From: Qipengyuania gelatinilytica
Lineage (GTDB): Bacteria; Pseudomonadota; Alphaproteobacteria; Sphingomonadales; Sphingomonadaceae
Length of the DNA: 64,000 bases
Direction of reading: 5' to 3'
Assembly: GCF_019711315.1 (NCBI RefSeq)
Contig: NZ_CP081294.1
Location: forward strand, 496,001-560,000
Shown here in pieces: positions 1 to 9,189 of the stretch. The translations under genes were made by a program, and so were the position numbers. Under the pieces are notes generated by a model, which worked only from the letters and a program-made list of their open reading frames with translations, was not told where the DNA came from and made no database searches. How positions within the stretch are numbered: position 1 is the first letter of the stretch; each line of letters opens with the position of its first letter.

Positions 1-212
1 GGGTCAGCGCGGTCGCCTGATTTTCTTGGTGTCCTCCGCAAAGCGTGGCCCGTTGTCGGCGGGTCGTGGACCCAATACCCTCTCCCGTACGTTCTATAGA
101 CAAGCACAAGTCGCCAATGCGCTCTTTTCGATAGTTGCGCGCACTGAGCAGGCAGACGAGGCGCATTGAGGCTCCTCGCGCAGAAATACTAGAACGAAGG
201 CGCATTTTCTTA
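1..212. other. Left edge, no gene seen
   Basis: No convincing coding frame or RNA gene is visible in this stretch. It precedes the lysozyme gene and presumably carries its promoter, but no clean -35/-10 pair could be picked out. An in-frame TTG at 135 would extend the next gene by 26 codons. The extension is Arg-rich and does not look like protein sequence, so it was not used. Confidence 0.5.
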
Positions 213-1142
213 ATGCCAGACACAACAGATAAAGGTCAGGTCGCGCCGACTTCATCCGCCTCCACGGCCGCCGACGAACGGCGATCGATCCAGAGCGAAC
301 GGCTCAAGGCGATCATGAAGGAGCTCGACCGTCCGCTCGACAACGAAAAATGGACCGCTACCCCGCATGCAGGCGAGAACCGCAAGGCGTCGGGGATGCT
401 CCGCCGCATCCGTCGCCATCGCGACCATCGGCGCGCACTGAAGCGCGCACGAAAGGCTGCGGCCGGGGTCTACAATGTCAAACCGAGGCTCTCCACCCGC
501 AAGCGTGCATCGCTTATGATGGGCGCAGGCGCGATGAGCCTTGCCGCCTTTACCGGCCCTCCGGTCCAGCGTCCCAAGACAAAGCAGACCGTGGCCGTGA
601 CCGAGCCGCTTGCGGAGAACGACACCGTGCGCAAGCCGGCAGTCATCCTGAAGGCAAGCGACGAGTTTAAGCAGGCGCTGATCGAAGAAGAAGGCGTACG
701 CTATACCGTATATCGCGACGTCGCGGGCTACCCCACCGTGGGTGTCGGCCACCTGGTCCGCCCCGCAGACAATCTGCGCGTTGGCGACAGGGTGTCCGAG
801 CAGCGCGTGCTCGATTTCCTGGAAGAAGACCTGAAGACCGCCGAACGCGGCGTGAGGATCCTTGTGGGCGACCTGCCCCTCTACCAGCACGAATTCGATG
901 CGTTGCTCGACCTCGTTTACAATGTCGGCCTCGGTAATGTTTCGGAGCGCGAAAGCCCGCGCCTCAACGCCGCTATTGCCGACCGGGATTACGAAGCGAT
1001 TGCCGCCGAACTCGACTATACGCATGCAGCCGGCAAGGTTGCACGCGGACTTGAATACCGTTCGGAGCGCAGGGCCCAGATCTTCATGGACGCAAGCTAT
1101 GATGACCCGCGCGAAACCGGCGCCACCCGTGTAACTACATAA
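213..1142 (+). CDS. T4-type (GH24) lysozyme / muramidase with basic N-terminal region
   Basis: A 309-residue protein whose C-terminal half (about residues 150-300) is a phage T4-type lysozyme domain, which cleaves the MurNAc-GlcNAc bond of peptidoglycan. The Glu-Asp-Thr catalytic triad is seen at E160, D169 and T175. The 9- and 6-residue spacings match T4 lysozyme (E11, D20, T26), and the GVGH motif follows. The first 100 residues are polar and strongly basic (RRIRRHRDHRR), followed by a short hydrophobic stretch (about 101-115) that could be a weak membrane segment or uncleaved export signal. No holin or other phage genes are nearby, so this is probably a chromosomal cell-wall enzyme or a domesticated endolysin. 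The start at 213 was chosen because it is the first ATG and has purine-rich sequence upstream. Confidence 0.85.
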   Translation: MPDTTDKGQVAPTSSASTAADERRSIQSERLKAIMKELDRPLDNEKWTATPHAGENRKASGMLRRIRRHRDHRRALKRARKAAAGVYNVKPRLSTRKRASLMMGAGAMSLAAFTGPPVQRPKTKQTVAVTEPLAENDTVRKPAVILKASDEFKQALIEEEGVRYTVYRDVAGYPTVGVGHLVRPADNLRVGDRVSEQRVLDFLEEDLKTAERGVRILVGDLPLYQHEFDALLDLVYNVGLGNVSERESPRLNAAIADRDYEAIAAELDYTHAAGKVARGLEYRSERRAQIFMDASYDDPRETGATRVTT

Positions 1143-1163
1143 GGGATTATTACTGGTAAACCA

Positions 1164-2417
1164 GTGGTCAGGCGCTACTACGATCGCGTGCATAACAACG
1201 GGCGCACAGAAATTTCAGGCCTTCCCGAAGCGGATCGCGATGAAGGATGGATTGCCGAACGGCAATATGAGGTCCTGCGCGCGATTTCCGAAGTCGAGAA
1301 ACGCACGCTCCTTGCCAATATTCTGGGCACAGCCCTGATCGTCGGCATTGCGCAGATGCTCCCCAACCGCACTGCTTTCCTGTTCCCTGCCCTGTTCCGG
1401 TTCATTGCGATCCTGCTAACCGCCATCGTCTACGAGCGTATGCGCAGGGAAATCAGTGCAAGCCGCTCGATCCAGCGCACGATTACCGCCGGCATGGCAG
1501 TCGGTGTGCTGGGCGGGTCGAGCTGGGCACTACTGCTGATGCCGCTGTTGCTTGAGCCTTCGACTCATCCTGCTGCATTCCTCGTGTTCGGCGGGATCAT
1601 GATTTGCGTTTCGCTGGTCGTAACAAACACCTCCTCCACCCTGCATATCTGGGCGCCGTTCATATTCGCATTTCTCGCGACTGGCGGGATCGGTCTTGCC
1701 GCCGCACCGACCGACTTCGCGCTGGTCATGGGGCCGGGTCTGGTCCTCGTCTTTGCCGCCGTGTCGCTGTTCAGTTTCGGGGCGGCCAAGCAGCGCATTG
1801 TCGCTGCGGACATGCTGGTCCAGAACATGCGTCTGGGTGAGGAACTATCCGAAGCGCTTAGCCAGGCCGAATTTCTCGCCACACGCGATCCATTGACAGG
1901 GCTCTACAACCGGCGCGCTATTTTCGAGCACGAACTCCACGCCGAAGCCCTGTGCGATCCGGGCCACATGATGATCATCGACGTGGACCGCTTCAAACGG
2001 GTGAACGACAAATTCGGTCACGACAGGGGTGATCGCCTGCTTATCGCTATAGCCGCCTCGATCCGCGACGGCCTGCGCGAACTCGATGGCGATACCCACT
2101 TTGCAGCACGCCTGGGAGGCGAAGAGTTCGCCGTATTTATCGATGTTCCGGACGTTGACGATGCCATCGCCATTGCAGAGAAACTGCGCCTCAACATCGA
2201 AAATCTCGCCAGCGAAGAGAAGTTGCCTGTGGGGCTGGCCACAGCATCGATCGGCCTGTCAGCGCTGCGCAAGAACGAAACCGTCGGCGATGCCTTGCAA
2301 CGGGCCGATGACGCACTCTACGAGGCGAAATCCGCCGGACGAAACCAGGTCTGCTACAATCCGGGGTGCCCGTACTCACTCTCCAGGCCCGCCGGACCGC
2401 ACCGGCCAGAAACATGA
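1164..2417 (+). CDS. Membrane-bound diguanylate cyclase (GGDEF)
   Basis: A 417-residue protein predicted to make cyclic di-GMP from two GTP. The N-terminal part has several hydrophobic segments between about residues 45 and 210, followed by a short helical linker and a GGDEF domain. The active-site loop reads GGEEF at residues 318-322, and the upstream DxDxFKxxND-type GTP/metal motif is intact (IDVDRFKRVND), so it should be catalytically active. The RxxD inhibitory site expected nine residues before GGEEF is absent, so classical product feedback inhibition is unlikely. No sensory domain of a named family is recognised in the membrane part. The start is GTG at 1164. The stop overlaps the start of the next gene (ATGA), so the two are translationally coupled. 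Confidence 0.88.
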   Translation: MVRRYYDRVHNNGRTEISGLPEADRDEGWIAERQYEVLRAISEVEKRTLLANILGTALIVGIAQMLPNRTAFLFPALFRFIAILLTAIVYERMRREISASRSIQRTITAGMAVGVLGGSSWALLLMPLLLEPSTHPAAFLVFGGIMICVSLVVTNTSSTLHIWAPFIFAFLATGGIGLAAAPTDFALVMGPGLVLVFAAVSLFSFGAAKQRIVAADMLVQNMRLGEELSEALSQAEFLATRDPLTGLYNRRAIFEHELHAEALCDPGHMMIIDVDRFKRVNDKFGHDRGDRLLIAIAASIRDGLRELDGDTHFAARLGGEEFAVFIDVPDVDDAIAIAEKLRLNIENLASEEKLPVGLATASIGLSALRKNETVGDALQRADDALYEAKSAGRNQVCYNPGCPYSLSRPAGPHRPET

Positions 2418-2956
2418 CCCATCGCCTTTTTGTCGCCATCCGCCCGCCCGAGGCCATTCGCGATGCGTTGATCGACCTTATGGACGGCGTCGACAACGCC
2501 CGCTGGCAGTACGAGGACCAGCTCCATCTTACGCTGCGGTACGTCGGTGAAACCGACCCCCACACAGCGGACGACCTTGTCGAGGCTCTCGCCGAGATCC
2601 GCATTGAGCCTTTCGAGCTTCGCGTGAGCGGGGTCGATTTCTTCGAACGCAAGGGCGTGCCACATACGCTGTGGGCAGGGATCGCGCCCAGTGAGCCCCT
2701 GCTGCGCCTGCAACGCAAGGTCGAGCGCGCCTGCACATCGGTCGGACTTGCGCCGGAAACGCGCAAGTTCGCGCCCCATATCACCATGGCCCGGCTCAAT
2801 GCCTCCTGCGGTCCTTCGGCCCCGTTCCTTGCACGGAACACGGGGCTTTCGCTTGGACCGTGGCAGGTTGACGACTACATCCTGTATGAGAGCCACCTTC
2901 GCCCGCAGGGATCGCTTTACGAACCCATCGTCACTTATCGCTGCAAGGACCCATGA
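2414..2956 (+). CDS. thpR: RNA 2',3'-cyclic phosphodiesterase (ThpR/LigT family)
   Basis: A 180-residue 2H-phosphoesterase. The two HxTx signature motifs that give the family its name are present: HLTL at 38-41 and HITM at 122-125. Characterised members hydrolyse 2',3'-cyclic phosphate RNA ends to 2'-phosphate and were first described as 2'-5' RNA ligases. The length and the opening MTHRLFVAIRPP are typical of the family. The ATG at 2414 overlaps the stop of the diguanylate cyclase gene, and its own stop overlaps the next start, giving a tightly coupled three-gene unit. An upstream in-frame ATG at 2366 lies within the cyclase gene and would add a non-family extension, so it was rejected. Confidence 0.9.
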   Translation: MTHRLFVAIRPPEAIRDALIDLMDGVDNARWQYEDQLHLTLRYVGETDPHTADDLVEALAEIRIEPFELRVSGVDFFERKGVPHTLWAGIAPSEPLLRLQRKVERACTSVGLAPETRKFAPHITMARLNASCGPSAPFLARNTGLSLGPWQVDDYILYESHLRPQGSLYEPIVTYRCKDP

Positions 2957-3600
2957 AGCGCGCATTGGCCACCAGATTGCCAGTTATTGCCGGGGCCTTT
3001 CTGGCCGCGGCCTGCTCGCCCGTTGCAGATACGCAAGCCGACGAGGATCCCGCGCGCCAACAATTGCTCGAAACGATCGAGGAAGTCGGGTCCGAAGCGC
3101 CGCCGGACGACTGCCTGCTCTACGTATGGTCCGGCGAAGAAGAGCCCGATATCGAATTCGACCGCGCCCACGATGTCGCGAAGGGCGGCGCGATCTCCTG
3201 CGCCACCGACACCAGCCCGAGCCGTTTCGAGGCCGCAATCGGCGCCTTGCGCGAAGCGGCACAAAGCGGCGACAAGGCCCGCCTTCTCGAGCAGCTGGGC
3301 ATCCCGCTTCTGTACATCGACGAAGACGGTCGCCAGCAGGACCTCACCGAGGAACAGGTCGATGCGCTGTTCGACGACATTTTCGACGAGCGCATGCTCG
3401 AGATGCTGCGCAAGCTCGACCTGTCGCAAATGACGGTGGAAAAGGATCGCGGCGGCTTCTTCCAGCTCGGCACGCTGTGGCTGGTGGTCGGCGAAAGCGG
3501 CCGCCCGCAGGTCGTGACCGTCAACCGGCAAGCGCTCGTCGAAGCGGCAGAAACGGCCCGCGAGCAGACCGAACTCGGCCAGGGTCGAGACATCGAATAG
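2953..3600 (+). CDS. Putative lipoprotein, unknown function
   Basis: A 215-residue protein with an N-terminal signal ending in a lipobox (FLAAAC, Cys21), so it is predicted to be lipidated and membrane-anchored in the periplasm. The mature part is acidic and mostly helical-looking, with no family recognised. It is the last gene of the unit that starts with the diguanylate cyclase, and its ATG overlaps the thpR stop (ATGA). Coexpression is therefore likely, but the sequence gives no functional link to cyclic di-GMP. Confidence 0.75.
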   Translation: MKRALATRLPVIAGAFLAAACSPVADTQADEDPARQQLLETIEEVGSEAPPDDCLLYVWSGEEEPDIEFDRAHDVAKGGAISCATDTSPSRFEAAIGALREAAQSGDKARLLEQLGIPLLYIDEDGRQQDLTEEQVDALFDDIFDERMLEMLRKLDLSQMTVEKDRGGFFQLGTLWLVVGESGRPQVVTVNRQALVEAAETAREQTELGQGRDIE

Positions 3601-3710
3601 CGCCCTGCGTAGTATAAAAGCGTCAAAGTCCTATCGATTGCCGGAATCGGTTGTATTCGGCGGCAAACCTCGGCAAATTCGGCGCGGATCGTAAATGCAG
3701 GGGTTGCATC

Positions 3711-5672
3711 ATGAAAAGTTTGAATGGCGTCGCCACGATGGCGGCAATCGTGTCTCTGGGCGTTGGCTCGGCGGCAATCGCTCAGGATCGGCAGAGCCTG
3801 CCTCCCGTACCCGTCAAGGCAACACCGGCCCCGACGCAGACGACAGCTCCGCCGCCGGTCATGGTTCCGCCGCCACCGACGGTCGCTATCGAAAGCGAGG
3901 AAGAAACTCCCTCGCTGTTCGACACGCTGACCAAGTCGGCCAACACGCGCCTCGATCCCGAGCAGCGCGCACAAGCCCTCCTGGAAGACATTCCAGTGAA
4001 TATCGCGGTAGAGCCGATGGCTCTCGCCGAAATGTTCACTCGCGACGAAATCCTGCACCGCTCGGTCGCCATCGATGTGCCGGTAAAACTCGCCCCGCAG
4101 ACCGGTGACGAACCGACGGGCAATGTCTGGCATAGGGGCAGTGCGCCGAGCAACCGCCTCCTGCTCCAGACCAATGCGCGCGCAGCATCTGCCGCCACCG
4201 CAACGATGACCTGGAAGGACGGCAGCGTGTCGGACGTCGAGCTTTACGAAGCGCGATTCCGCTCCACCAAGGATCCTCGCAGCCTGACCTCGCTTAACGG
4301 CAAGGTCTATTGCGCCACGAAACTGAAAGCACCTACGGGCGAGGAAGATGCCTGCCTGATCGACCGCGATATGGACGGCACCTTCGATGAATATGCCTTC
4401 ATCGCGGAACGGTCCGGCAAGTCGGTCCATGGCGCGGTCGTGCTGACCGCGGCTGTCCCCATGGTTACGCCGGCCCCCTATACCGTGCGTACCGAGGGCC
4501 TGCCGCAGCTCAAGGCCGAATGGACCACTTGCGGCAAGGACTGGGACCTTCCTTTCTACCAGCTGCGCCTTGCCAGGGACGAACACGGTGACGTTACCGA
4601 CGGCGGCCGCGGTTCCTATTACGGCGATCCCTATTGCGCGAAGGCGACCACCTTCGAGAGCATGACGCCCGAACAGAAGGGTGCCCGCATCGCGCGCATG
4701 GGCCCCGCCGTTGCCGAAATCAGCTCCAAGAAGTCGGGCGCCGCAATCCAGATGCGCCGCCTGCTCAGCACCGATGAGCTCTATCGCATCGAAGCGCGCG
4801 ACAAGTTCGCCCCGCTGAGCGTCGGCTTCGCGCCGCAGCAGGCCCAGCTTGCCGCCAACCAGGAACACGACCGCCTGCCCTACCAGAGCACGGGCGAAAT
4901 CACCGCCGTCGAAGGCGAGTTCAAAGCGGGCGAGCCTTTCATCACCGCTGGCTTCCGCCACGGCTACACCGGTGTCGTGACCGAAGAAGTTAAGATCCGC
5001 ACGCTGCTCTCGAGCCGTTCGGTCGAAGGCGGCCTGCCGGTATACGGCGTGCCTGCAAAGCGCACGGTTGTCACCTATGGCGGGTATGGCGGGGTCATTC
5101 CCGGTACGCCTGCGGTCGAACGCAACATCGATATCGATGTCATCTGGTGCCTGCCCACCCGTGAGGAAGTGCCCCTGGTGGACAAGCGCAACCGTCCGAC
5201 GGGCAATTTCAAGGTCGAGTGGACCGCCACCTGCCTGCCCGACAACAATATGGGCCAGCACACGATCCTCAAGGACCAGTCGCCCGCTCTTGCCGTCCGC
5301 AGCATGCGCATGAACGTCGACATTTCGACCAATGACGGCCCGCCGCCGGTGGCCGAGCGTCCGACTGCCGATTTCGGAGCGCCGCTCTACTTCCGGTATT
5401 CGATCAAGGAAGCGAGCAAGAACCTCTATACGCTGACCGAAGAGGTGCTGCTGGGTGACGAAGTGACCTCAAGCACCGAAATCGTGATCATCAAGGATGA
5501 AGACGGCAAGGCGCTGATCGAGATCGGTGGCGGTTCCTACGCGCTGGAACCGGTGGGCGAAGCTTACAAGCTCACGCCCATGCTTCCGGTGCGCGAGGGC
5601 GAAGACGGTCGCATCAAGGGTCTGGATATCCAGGCGCTCATGCGCCGCCTGCTCCAGAACCTCGACCGCTAA
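3711..5672 (+). CDS. Large exported protein, unknown function
   Basis: A 653-residue protein with a clear Sec signal peptide (MKSLNGVATMAAIVSLGVGS, cleavage likely after AIA before QD near residue 26). It is followed by a Pro/Thr-rich low-complexity linker (about residues 30-65) and a long region without a recognised domain. Cysteines are few and spaced as possible periplasmic disulphides. The ATG at 3711 was preferred over a TTG at 3651 because it starts exactly at the signal peptide. It is probably a separate transcription unit: a 110-bp gap lies upstream and a hairpin terminator downstream (5769-5795). Periplasmic or outer-membrane location is inferred. Confidence 0.7.
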   Translation: MKSLNGVATMAAIVSLGVGSAAIAQDRQSLPPVPVKATPAPTQTTAPPPVMVPPPPTVAIESEEETPSLFDTLTKSANTRLDPEQRAQALLEDIPVNIAVEPMALAEMFTRDEILHRSVAIDVPVKLAPQTGDEPTGNVWHRGSAPSNRLLLQTNARAASAATATMTWKDGSVSDVELYEARFRSTKDPRSLTSLNGKVYCATKLKAPTGEEDACLIDRDMDGTFDEYAFIAERSGKSVHGAVVLTAAVPMVTPAPYTVRTEGLPQLKAEWTTCGKDWDLPFYQLRLARDEHGDVTDGGRGSYYGDPYCAKATTFESMTPEQKGARIARMGPAVAEISSKKSGAAIQMRRLLSTDELYRIEARDKFAPLSVGFAPQQAQLAANQEHDRLPYQSTGEITAVEGEFKAGEPFITAGFRHGYTGVVTEEVKIRTLLSSRSVEGGLPVYGVPAKRTVVTYGGYGGVIPGTPAVERNIDIDVIWCLPTREEVPLVDKRNRPTGNFKVEWTATCLPDNNMGQHTILKDQSPALAVRSMRMNVDISTNDGPPPVAERPTADFGAPLYFRYSIKEASKNLYTLTEEVLLGDEVTSSTEIVIIKDEDGKALIEIGGGSYALEPVGEAYKLTPMLPVREGEDGRIKGLDIQALMRRLLQNLDR

Positions 5673-5768
5673 GACAGCGTTCATAGCCAATAGCCCATTG
5701 TCCGCTGCCGACGAGAGTCGGCGGTTGGACGGGGTTTGCCTTGCGAAACGGGCGCAAATCCCCTCTAA

Positions 5769-5795
5769 CCCCGCGCGTCGCACGCGTGGGGTTTT
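5769..5795 (+). terminator. Rho-independent terminator
   Basis: Inverted repeat with 10-bp arms at 5769-5778 and 5782-5791 (one G-T wobble), a 3-nt loop, and a TTTT run at 5792-5795. It lies about 100 bp after the stop of the 653-residue exported protein and 50 bp before the M3 peptidase start, so the two genes are probably transcribed separately. Confidence 0.6.
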
Positions 5796-5844
5796 GGGCT
5801 TGTGCCTCGACACCCCTCGCCACCGCAGAAATATTGGAGAGAAC

Positions 5845-8091
5845 ATGAAGGCCCAAATCCTGGCCACCACCGCCGCCGCCGCCCTGCTTGCAGCTTGCAG
5901 CACAACCCCCGGAGGCGAAATGGACCCGCTTGCAGACGCAGAGGTCGAAAGCACCGTCATCATCCCCGAAGGCACCGGCTACTTCGCTTCGGACAGCACG
6001 CTGCCCTTCCTCGCGCCCGATTTCACCAAGATTTCGGAAGACGATTACCTCCCCGCTTTCGAGCAGGGCATGGCAATCCAGAAGGCCGAGATCGAGGCCA
6101 TCAAGGCAAACCCGGCCGCGCCGACCTTTGAAAACACCATCGTCGCCATGGAAAAGTCTGGCCGTATGCTCGGCCGCGTTGCGCGCGTCTTTTTCGCGCT
6201 GACCGGCACGAACACCACCGACCGTCTCGACGAAATCAACACCGAGATCAGCCCCAAGCTGACCGCCCATGGTGACAGCATCACGCTCGATCCGGAGCTC
6301 TTCGCCCGCGTGAAGGCAGTCTACGACAATCGCGCCGCGATGACGATGACGCCCGAAGACGCGACCCTGCTCGAGAACACCTATGAAAGCATGGTCCACG
6401 CAGGCGCGCTCCTTACCGACGCCCAGCGCGAGCGCGTGAAGGCGATCAACTCCGAGCTCTCGACGCTGACGACCGAGTTCGGACAGCTTGCGCGTTCGGC
6501 CATGAACGACAATCCGGTCTTCTTCGACAGCCGCGAAGACCTTGCCGGCCTGTCGGACAGCGATATCCAGGCAGCTGCCGATCTCGCCGCCGAAAACGGC
6601 CAGCCGGGCAAGTTCGCGATCGCCCTGCAGAACACCACGCAGCAGCCGCTCCTGCCGGCGATGGAAAACCGCGACGCCCGCGAAAAGCTGTTCATGGCAA
6701 GCTACCATCGCGCCGATGGCCAGATGGACGTCGACACGCGCATGCTGATCGCCAAGATCGCCACGCTGCGTGCCGAAAAGGCTGCGCTGTTCGGTGAAGC
6801 CGATTGGGCAAGTTATGCCATGTGGGACCGCATGGCCGAAAAGCCGCAGACCGCGCTCGACTTCATGGAGCAGATGGTCCCCGCCCTCGCCGCCACGCAG
6901 CGTGCAGAGGCCGCCATGCTCAACGAAGCCATCAAGGCCGACGGCGGCGACTATGAAGTCAAGCCGTGGGACTGGTATCGCTATGCCAACAAGATCAAGG
7001 CGGACCGCTACGATCTCGATGAAGACGCGGTGATGGAATATTTCCAGCTCGACAAGGTGCTGGAAGATGGCGTGTTCTTCATGGCCAAGGAACTCTACGG
7101 CCTGACCTTCGAACGTCGTACCGACATCCCGGTCTACCACCCCGATGTGTGGGTCTACACCGTGTTCGACCGCGACGGATCGGAACTTGGCCTGTTCTAC
7201 TTCGACCCGTTCCAGCGCCCGTCCAAGCGCGGCGGTGCGTGGATGAGCAACTTCGTCGACCAGAGCTACCTGTGGGGTACCAAGCCGGTGATCTACAACG
7301 TGCTCAACATCCCGAAGGCACCGGAAGGCGAACCGCAGCTGGTCAGCTTCGACTGGGTCAACACGGCTTTCCACGAATTCGGCCACGCGCTGCACGGCTT
7401 CTTCGCCGACCAGCGTTACGAGAGCCTCTCGGGCACCGCGACGGCGCGTGACTTCGTCGAATATCCCAGCCAGGTCCACGAAATGTGGGCCACCTGGCCG
7501 AGCGTTCTGTCGAACTACGCCGTCCACTACAAGACGGGCGAGCCGATCCCGGCCGAACTGATCGACAAGATCGAGGCCGCGGCCAAGTTCAACCAAGGCT
7601 ACGACTTCGGTGAAGTCGTCGAAGCCGCCCTGCTCGACATGAAGTGGAGCGCGCTCAGCCCGGCTGAAGCGGCAGCCATCGACACGCCGGAGAAGGTCGA
7701 TGCCTTCGAACGCCAGTCGCTGGAAGAGCTCGGCCTCGAGATCGATCTCGTCCCGCCGCGCTATCGCAGCACCTATTTCAACCACATCTTCAGCTCGCCC
7801 TCGGGATATTCCGCGGGCTATTACAGCTATCTGTGGACCGAGATGCTCGATCGTGACAGCCGCAAGTGGTTCATCGAGAACGGCGGCCTAACGCGCGCGA
7901 ATGGCGATCACTATCGCGCCAAGGTGCTCAGCCGTGGCGGCACGATGGATTACTTCGAAATGTTCGAAAACTTCGCCGGCCGCGCGCCCGACGTGACACC
8001 GATGCTCGAAGCACGTGGTCTCACCGAGGGTGACCAAGCAGCCGACACCGAAGTGTCGGACGGCAAGCTGCCGGGCACCGCGGTCAACTAA
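5845..8091 (+). CDS. M3-family metallopeptidase, dipeptidyl carboxypeptidase-like lipoprotein
   Basis: A 748-residue zinc peptidase of the thimet oligopeptidase/Dcp family (M3), which cleaves short peptides. The zinc site is seen as HEFGH at 510-514, with the third ligand Glu539 in EYPS 25 residues on, and a conserved Tyr/Gly-rich region near the C terminus (SGYSAGYYSYLW). The N terminus is a lipoprotein signal (MKAQILATTAAAALLAAC), so unlike cytosolic E. coli Dcp it should be exported and lipid-anchored, probably degrading peptides in the periplasm. The ATG at 5845 has GGAGA just upstream. The open frame continues to 5527, but that part covers the preceding terminator and does not look like protein. 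Confidence 0.92.
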   Translation: MKAQILATTAAAALLAACSTTPGGEMDPLADAEVESTVIIPEGTGYFASDSTLPFLAPDFTKISEDDYLPAFEQGMAIQKAEIEAIKANPAAPTFENTIVAMEKSGRMLGRVARVFFALTGTNTTDRLDEINTEISPKLTAHGDSITLDPELFARVKAVYDNRAAMTMTPEDATLLENTYESMVHAGALLTDAQRERVKAINSELSTLTTEFGQLARSAMNDNPVFFDSREDLAGLSDSDIQAAADLAAENGQPGKFAIALQNTTQQPLLPAMENRDAREKLFMASYHRADGQMDVDTRMLIAKIATLRAEKAALFGEADWASYAMWDRMAEKPQTALDFMEQMVPALAATQRAEAAMLNEAIKADGGDYEVKPWDWYRYANKIKADRYDLDEDAVMEYFQLDKVLEDGVFFMAKELYGLTFERRTDIPVYHPDVWVYTVFDRDGSELGLFYFDPFQRPSKRGGAWMSNFVDQSYLWGTKPVIYNVLNIPKAPEGEPQLVSFDWVNTAFHEFGHALHGFFADQRYESLSGTATARDFVEYPSQVHEMWATWPSVLSNYAVHYKTGEPIPAELIDKIEAAAKFNQGYDFGEVVEAALLDMKWSALSPAEAAAIDTPEKVDAFERQSLEELGLEIDLVPPRYRSTYFNHIFSSPSGYSAGYYSYLWTEMLDRDSRKWFIENGGLTRANGDHYRAKVLSRGGTMDYFEMFENFAGRAPDVTPMLEARGLTEGDQAADTEVSDGKLPGTAVN

Positions 8092-8114
8092 GCCGCACGC
8101 TCACACGCTAATGA

Positions 8115-8140
8115 AGGGTCGGGCCGCGAGGTCCGGCCCT
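8115..8140. terminator. Possible bidirectional terminator
   Basis: Arms AGGGTCGG (8115-8122) and CCGGCCCT (8133-8140) form an 8-bp stem with one wobble, located between the convergent M3 peptidase gene and the sulfotransferase-like gene. It is followed on the + strand by ATTTCG, a weak T tract, so the call is tentative. Confidence 0.4.
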
Positions 8141-8149
8141 ATTTCGTGG

Positions 8150-9148
8150 TCAGAAGAGCGTCTGCCTGAGCGGGACCTGCAGGCCCGCCTGCTGCGCGAT
8201 CATGCCGATCCATTGGCCGACCTGTTCGATCTCCTCGCTCAGCTTTGCATCCTCTTCGGCTGGGGCCTTTTCTGCAAAGGAGCCGCCGAGCTTGGAGTGC
8301 TGCGAAAACACGGGACCGGTCGCGAGCGAGTGCGCGAGCCCATCGGGCGTCCCGATACCCGCAAGATCGAGAACCGATGCGATCGCCTGCTCGCGGTCCA
8401 CATCGAAACGGTCCCCGTCGAGGACCCGCAGCCTGTCGCTGCTCACTCCCTGAACCTGCCCACCGAGATGGACCGTGAACCAGCGCTGGGCCAGGAACCA
8501 CGCAAGTCCTGCGGCCTGCATGTCGCTCATGGCGAAATTCTCGCGCGCATCCATGCCGAAATCCATGCCGGCATAGCCCTGCATCTCGAGAAACAGCTGG
8601 CGGCCCCAACGGCGGCCCATGAGGCCCTTGCGCGCCACCGACCTCAGGAAGACCGGAAGGTCATTCGTCATCAGCACAGCCCGCGCATCGGGCCGCGCCT
8701 GAAGCAGCGCCGGCATGAGCATGTTCGCGTGATTGGTCGGCTTGACGAACACCGCCTCACCAGCCGTGTGCGGACGCGCCAGCAACGCGAGGATCGGGGC
8801 AATGAGTGCGCGCGCCGCATCGCCTGCATTGACCATGCTTGCGATGATGCCCGGCTCGTTAAGCCCCACGGAAACACCGGGCGCATCGAGTGCGCGAACC
8901 AGCAGCGTCGAACGGCAGAAAGCCGTGTGGAAGATGAAGTGCAGCTGGCCGCTTTCCGGCTTCATGGCGATCACCTCGTCCCACGAAGCCAGCGCCCTTC
9001 CCTCCGGACCCGGCTCGCGCTCGGCAAGGAAGCCCTGCGCAGAAAGCTCGTCCCGCTCGACACGGATGAATTCCACCATGCGTGCAGGGACATCGATCCG
9101 GTGCGGCAGCCAGCAGGGATCGCTTGCGATCGTATTCGTATCAGCCAT
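8150..9148 (-). CDS. Sulfotransferase-like P-loop protein
   Basis: A 332-residue protein with an N-proximal segment HFIFHTAFCRSTLL (about residues 70-83). This resembles the PAPS 5'-phosphosulfate-binding loop of sulfotransferases (aromatic-rich beta strand, then a small/basic/Ser-Thr turn leading into a helix). The rest fits an alpha/beta fold but no acceptor-binding signature is recognisable. Substrate is unknown. It could also be a P-loop NTPase-like relative without sulfotransferase activity. It is 41 bp downstream of the 96-residue gene and on the same strand as the B12 uptake operon, so it may be a distal member of that riboswitch-controlled transcript. Confidence 0.55.
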   Translation of the reverse strand: MADTNTIASDPCWLPHRIDVPARMVEFIRVERDELSAQGFLAEREPGPEGRALASWDEVIAMKPESGQLHFIFHTAFCRSTLLVRALDAPGVSVGLNEPGIIASMVNAGDAARALIAPILALLARPHTAGEAVFVKPTNHANMLMPALLQARPDARAVLMTNDLPVFLRSVARKGLMGRRWGRQLFLEMQGYAGMDFGMDARENFAMSDMQAAGLAWFLAQRWFTVHLGGQVQGVSSDRLRVLDGDRFDVDREQAIASVLDLAGIGTPDGLAHSLATGPVFSQHSKLGGSFAEKAPAEEDAKLSEEIEQVGQWIGMIAQQAGLQVPLRQTLF

Positions 9149-9189
9149 GCGCCACGCCTAGCCCATTGCGCGCATGGTGCAAGGAAGCG

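Noticed and set aside
3120..5261. 713-codon open frame on the - strand opposite the exported protein
   Set aside because: The + strand frame has a signal peptide and better protein character. The reverse frame has low-complexity composition and no start context.
5638..7785. 715-codon open frame on the - strand opposite the M3 peptidase
   Set aside because: Antisense of a gene with an intact HEFGH zinc motif. No domain in the reverse translation.
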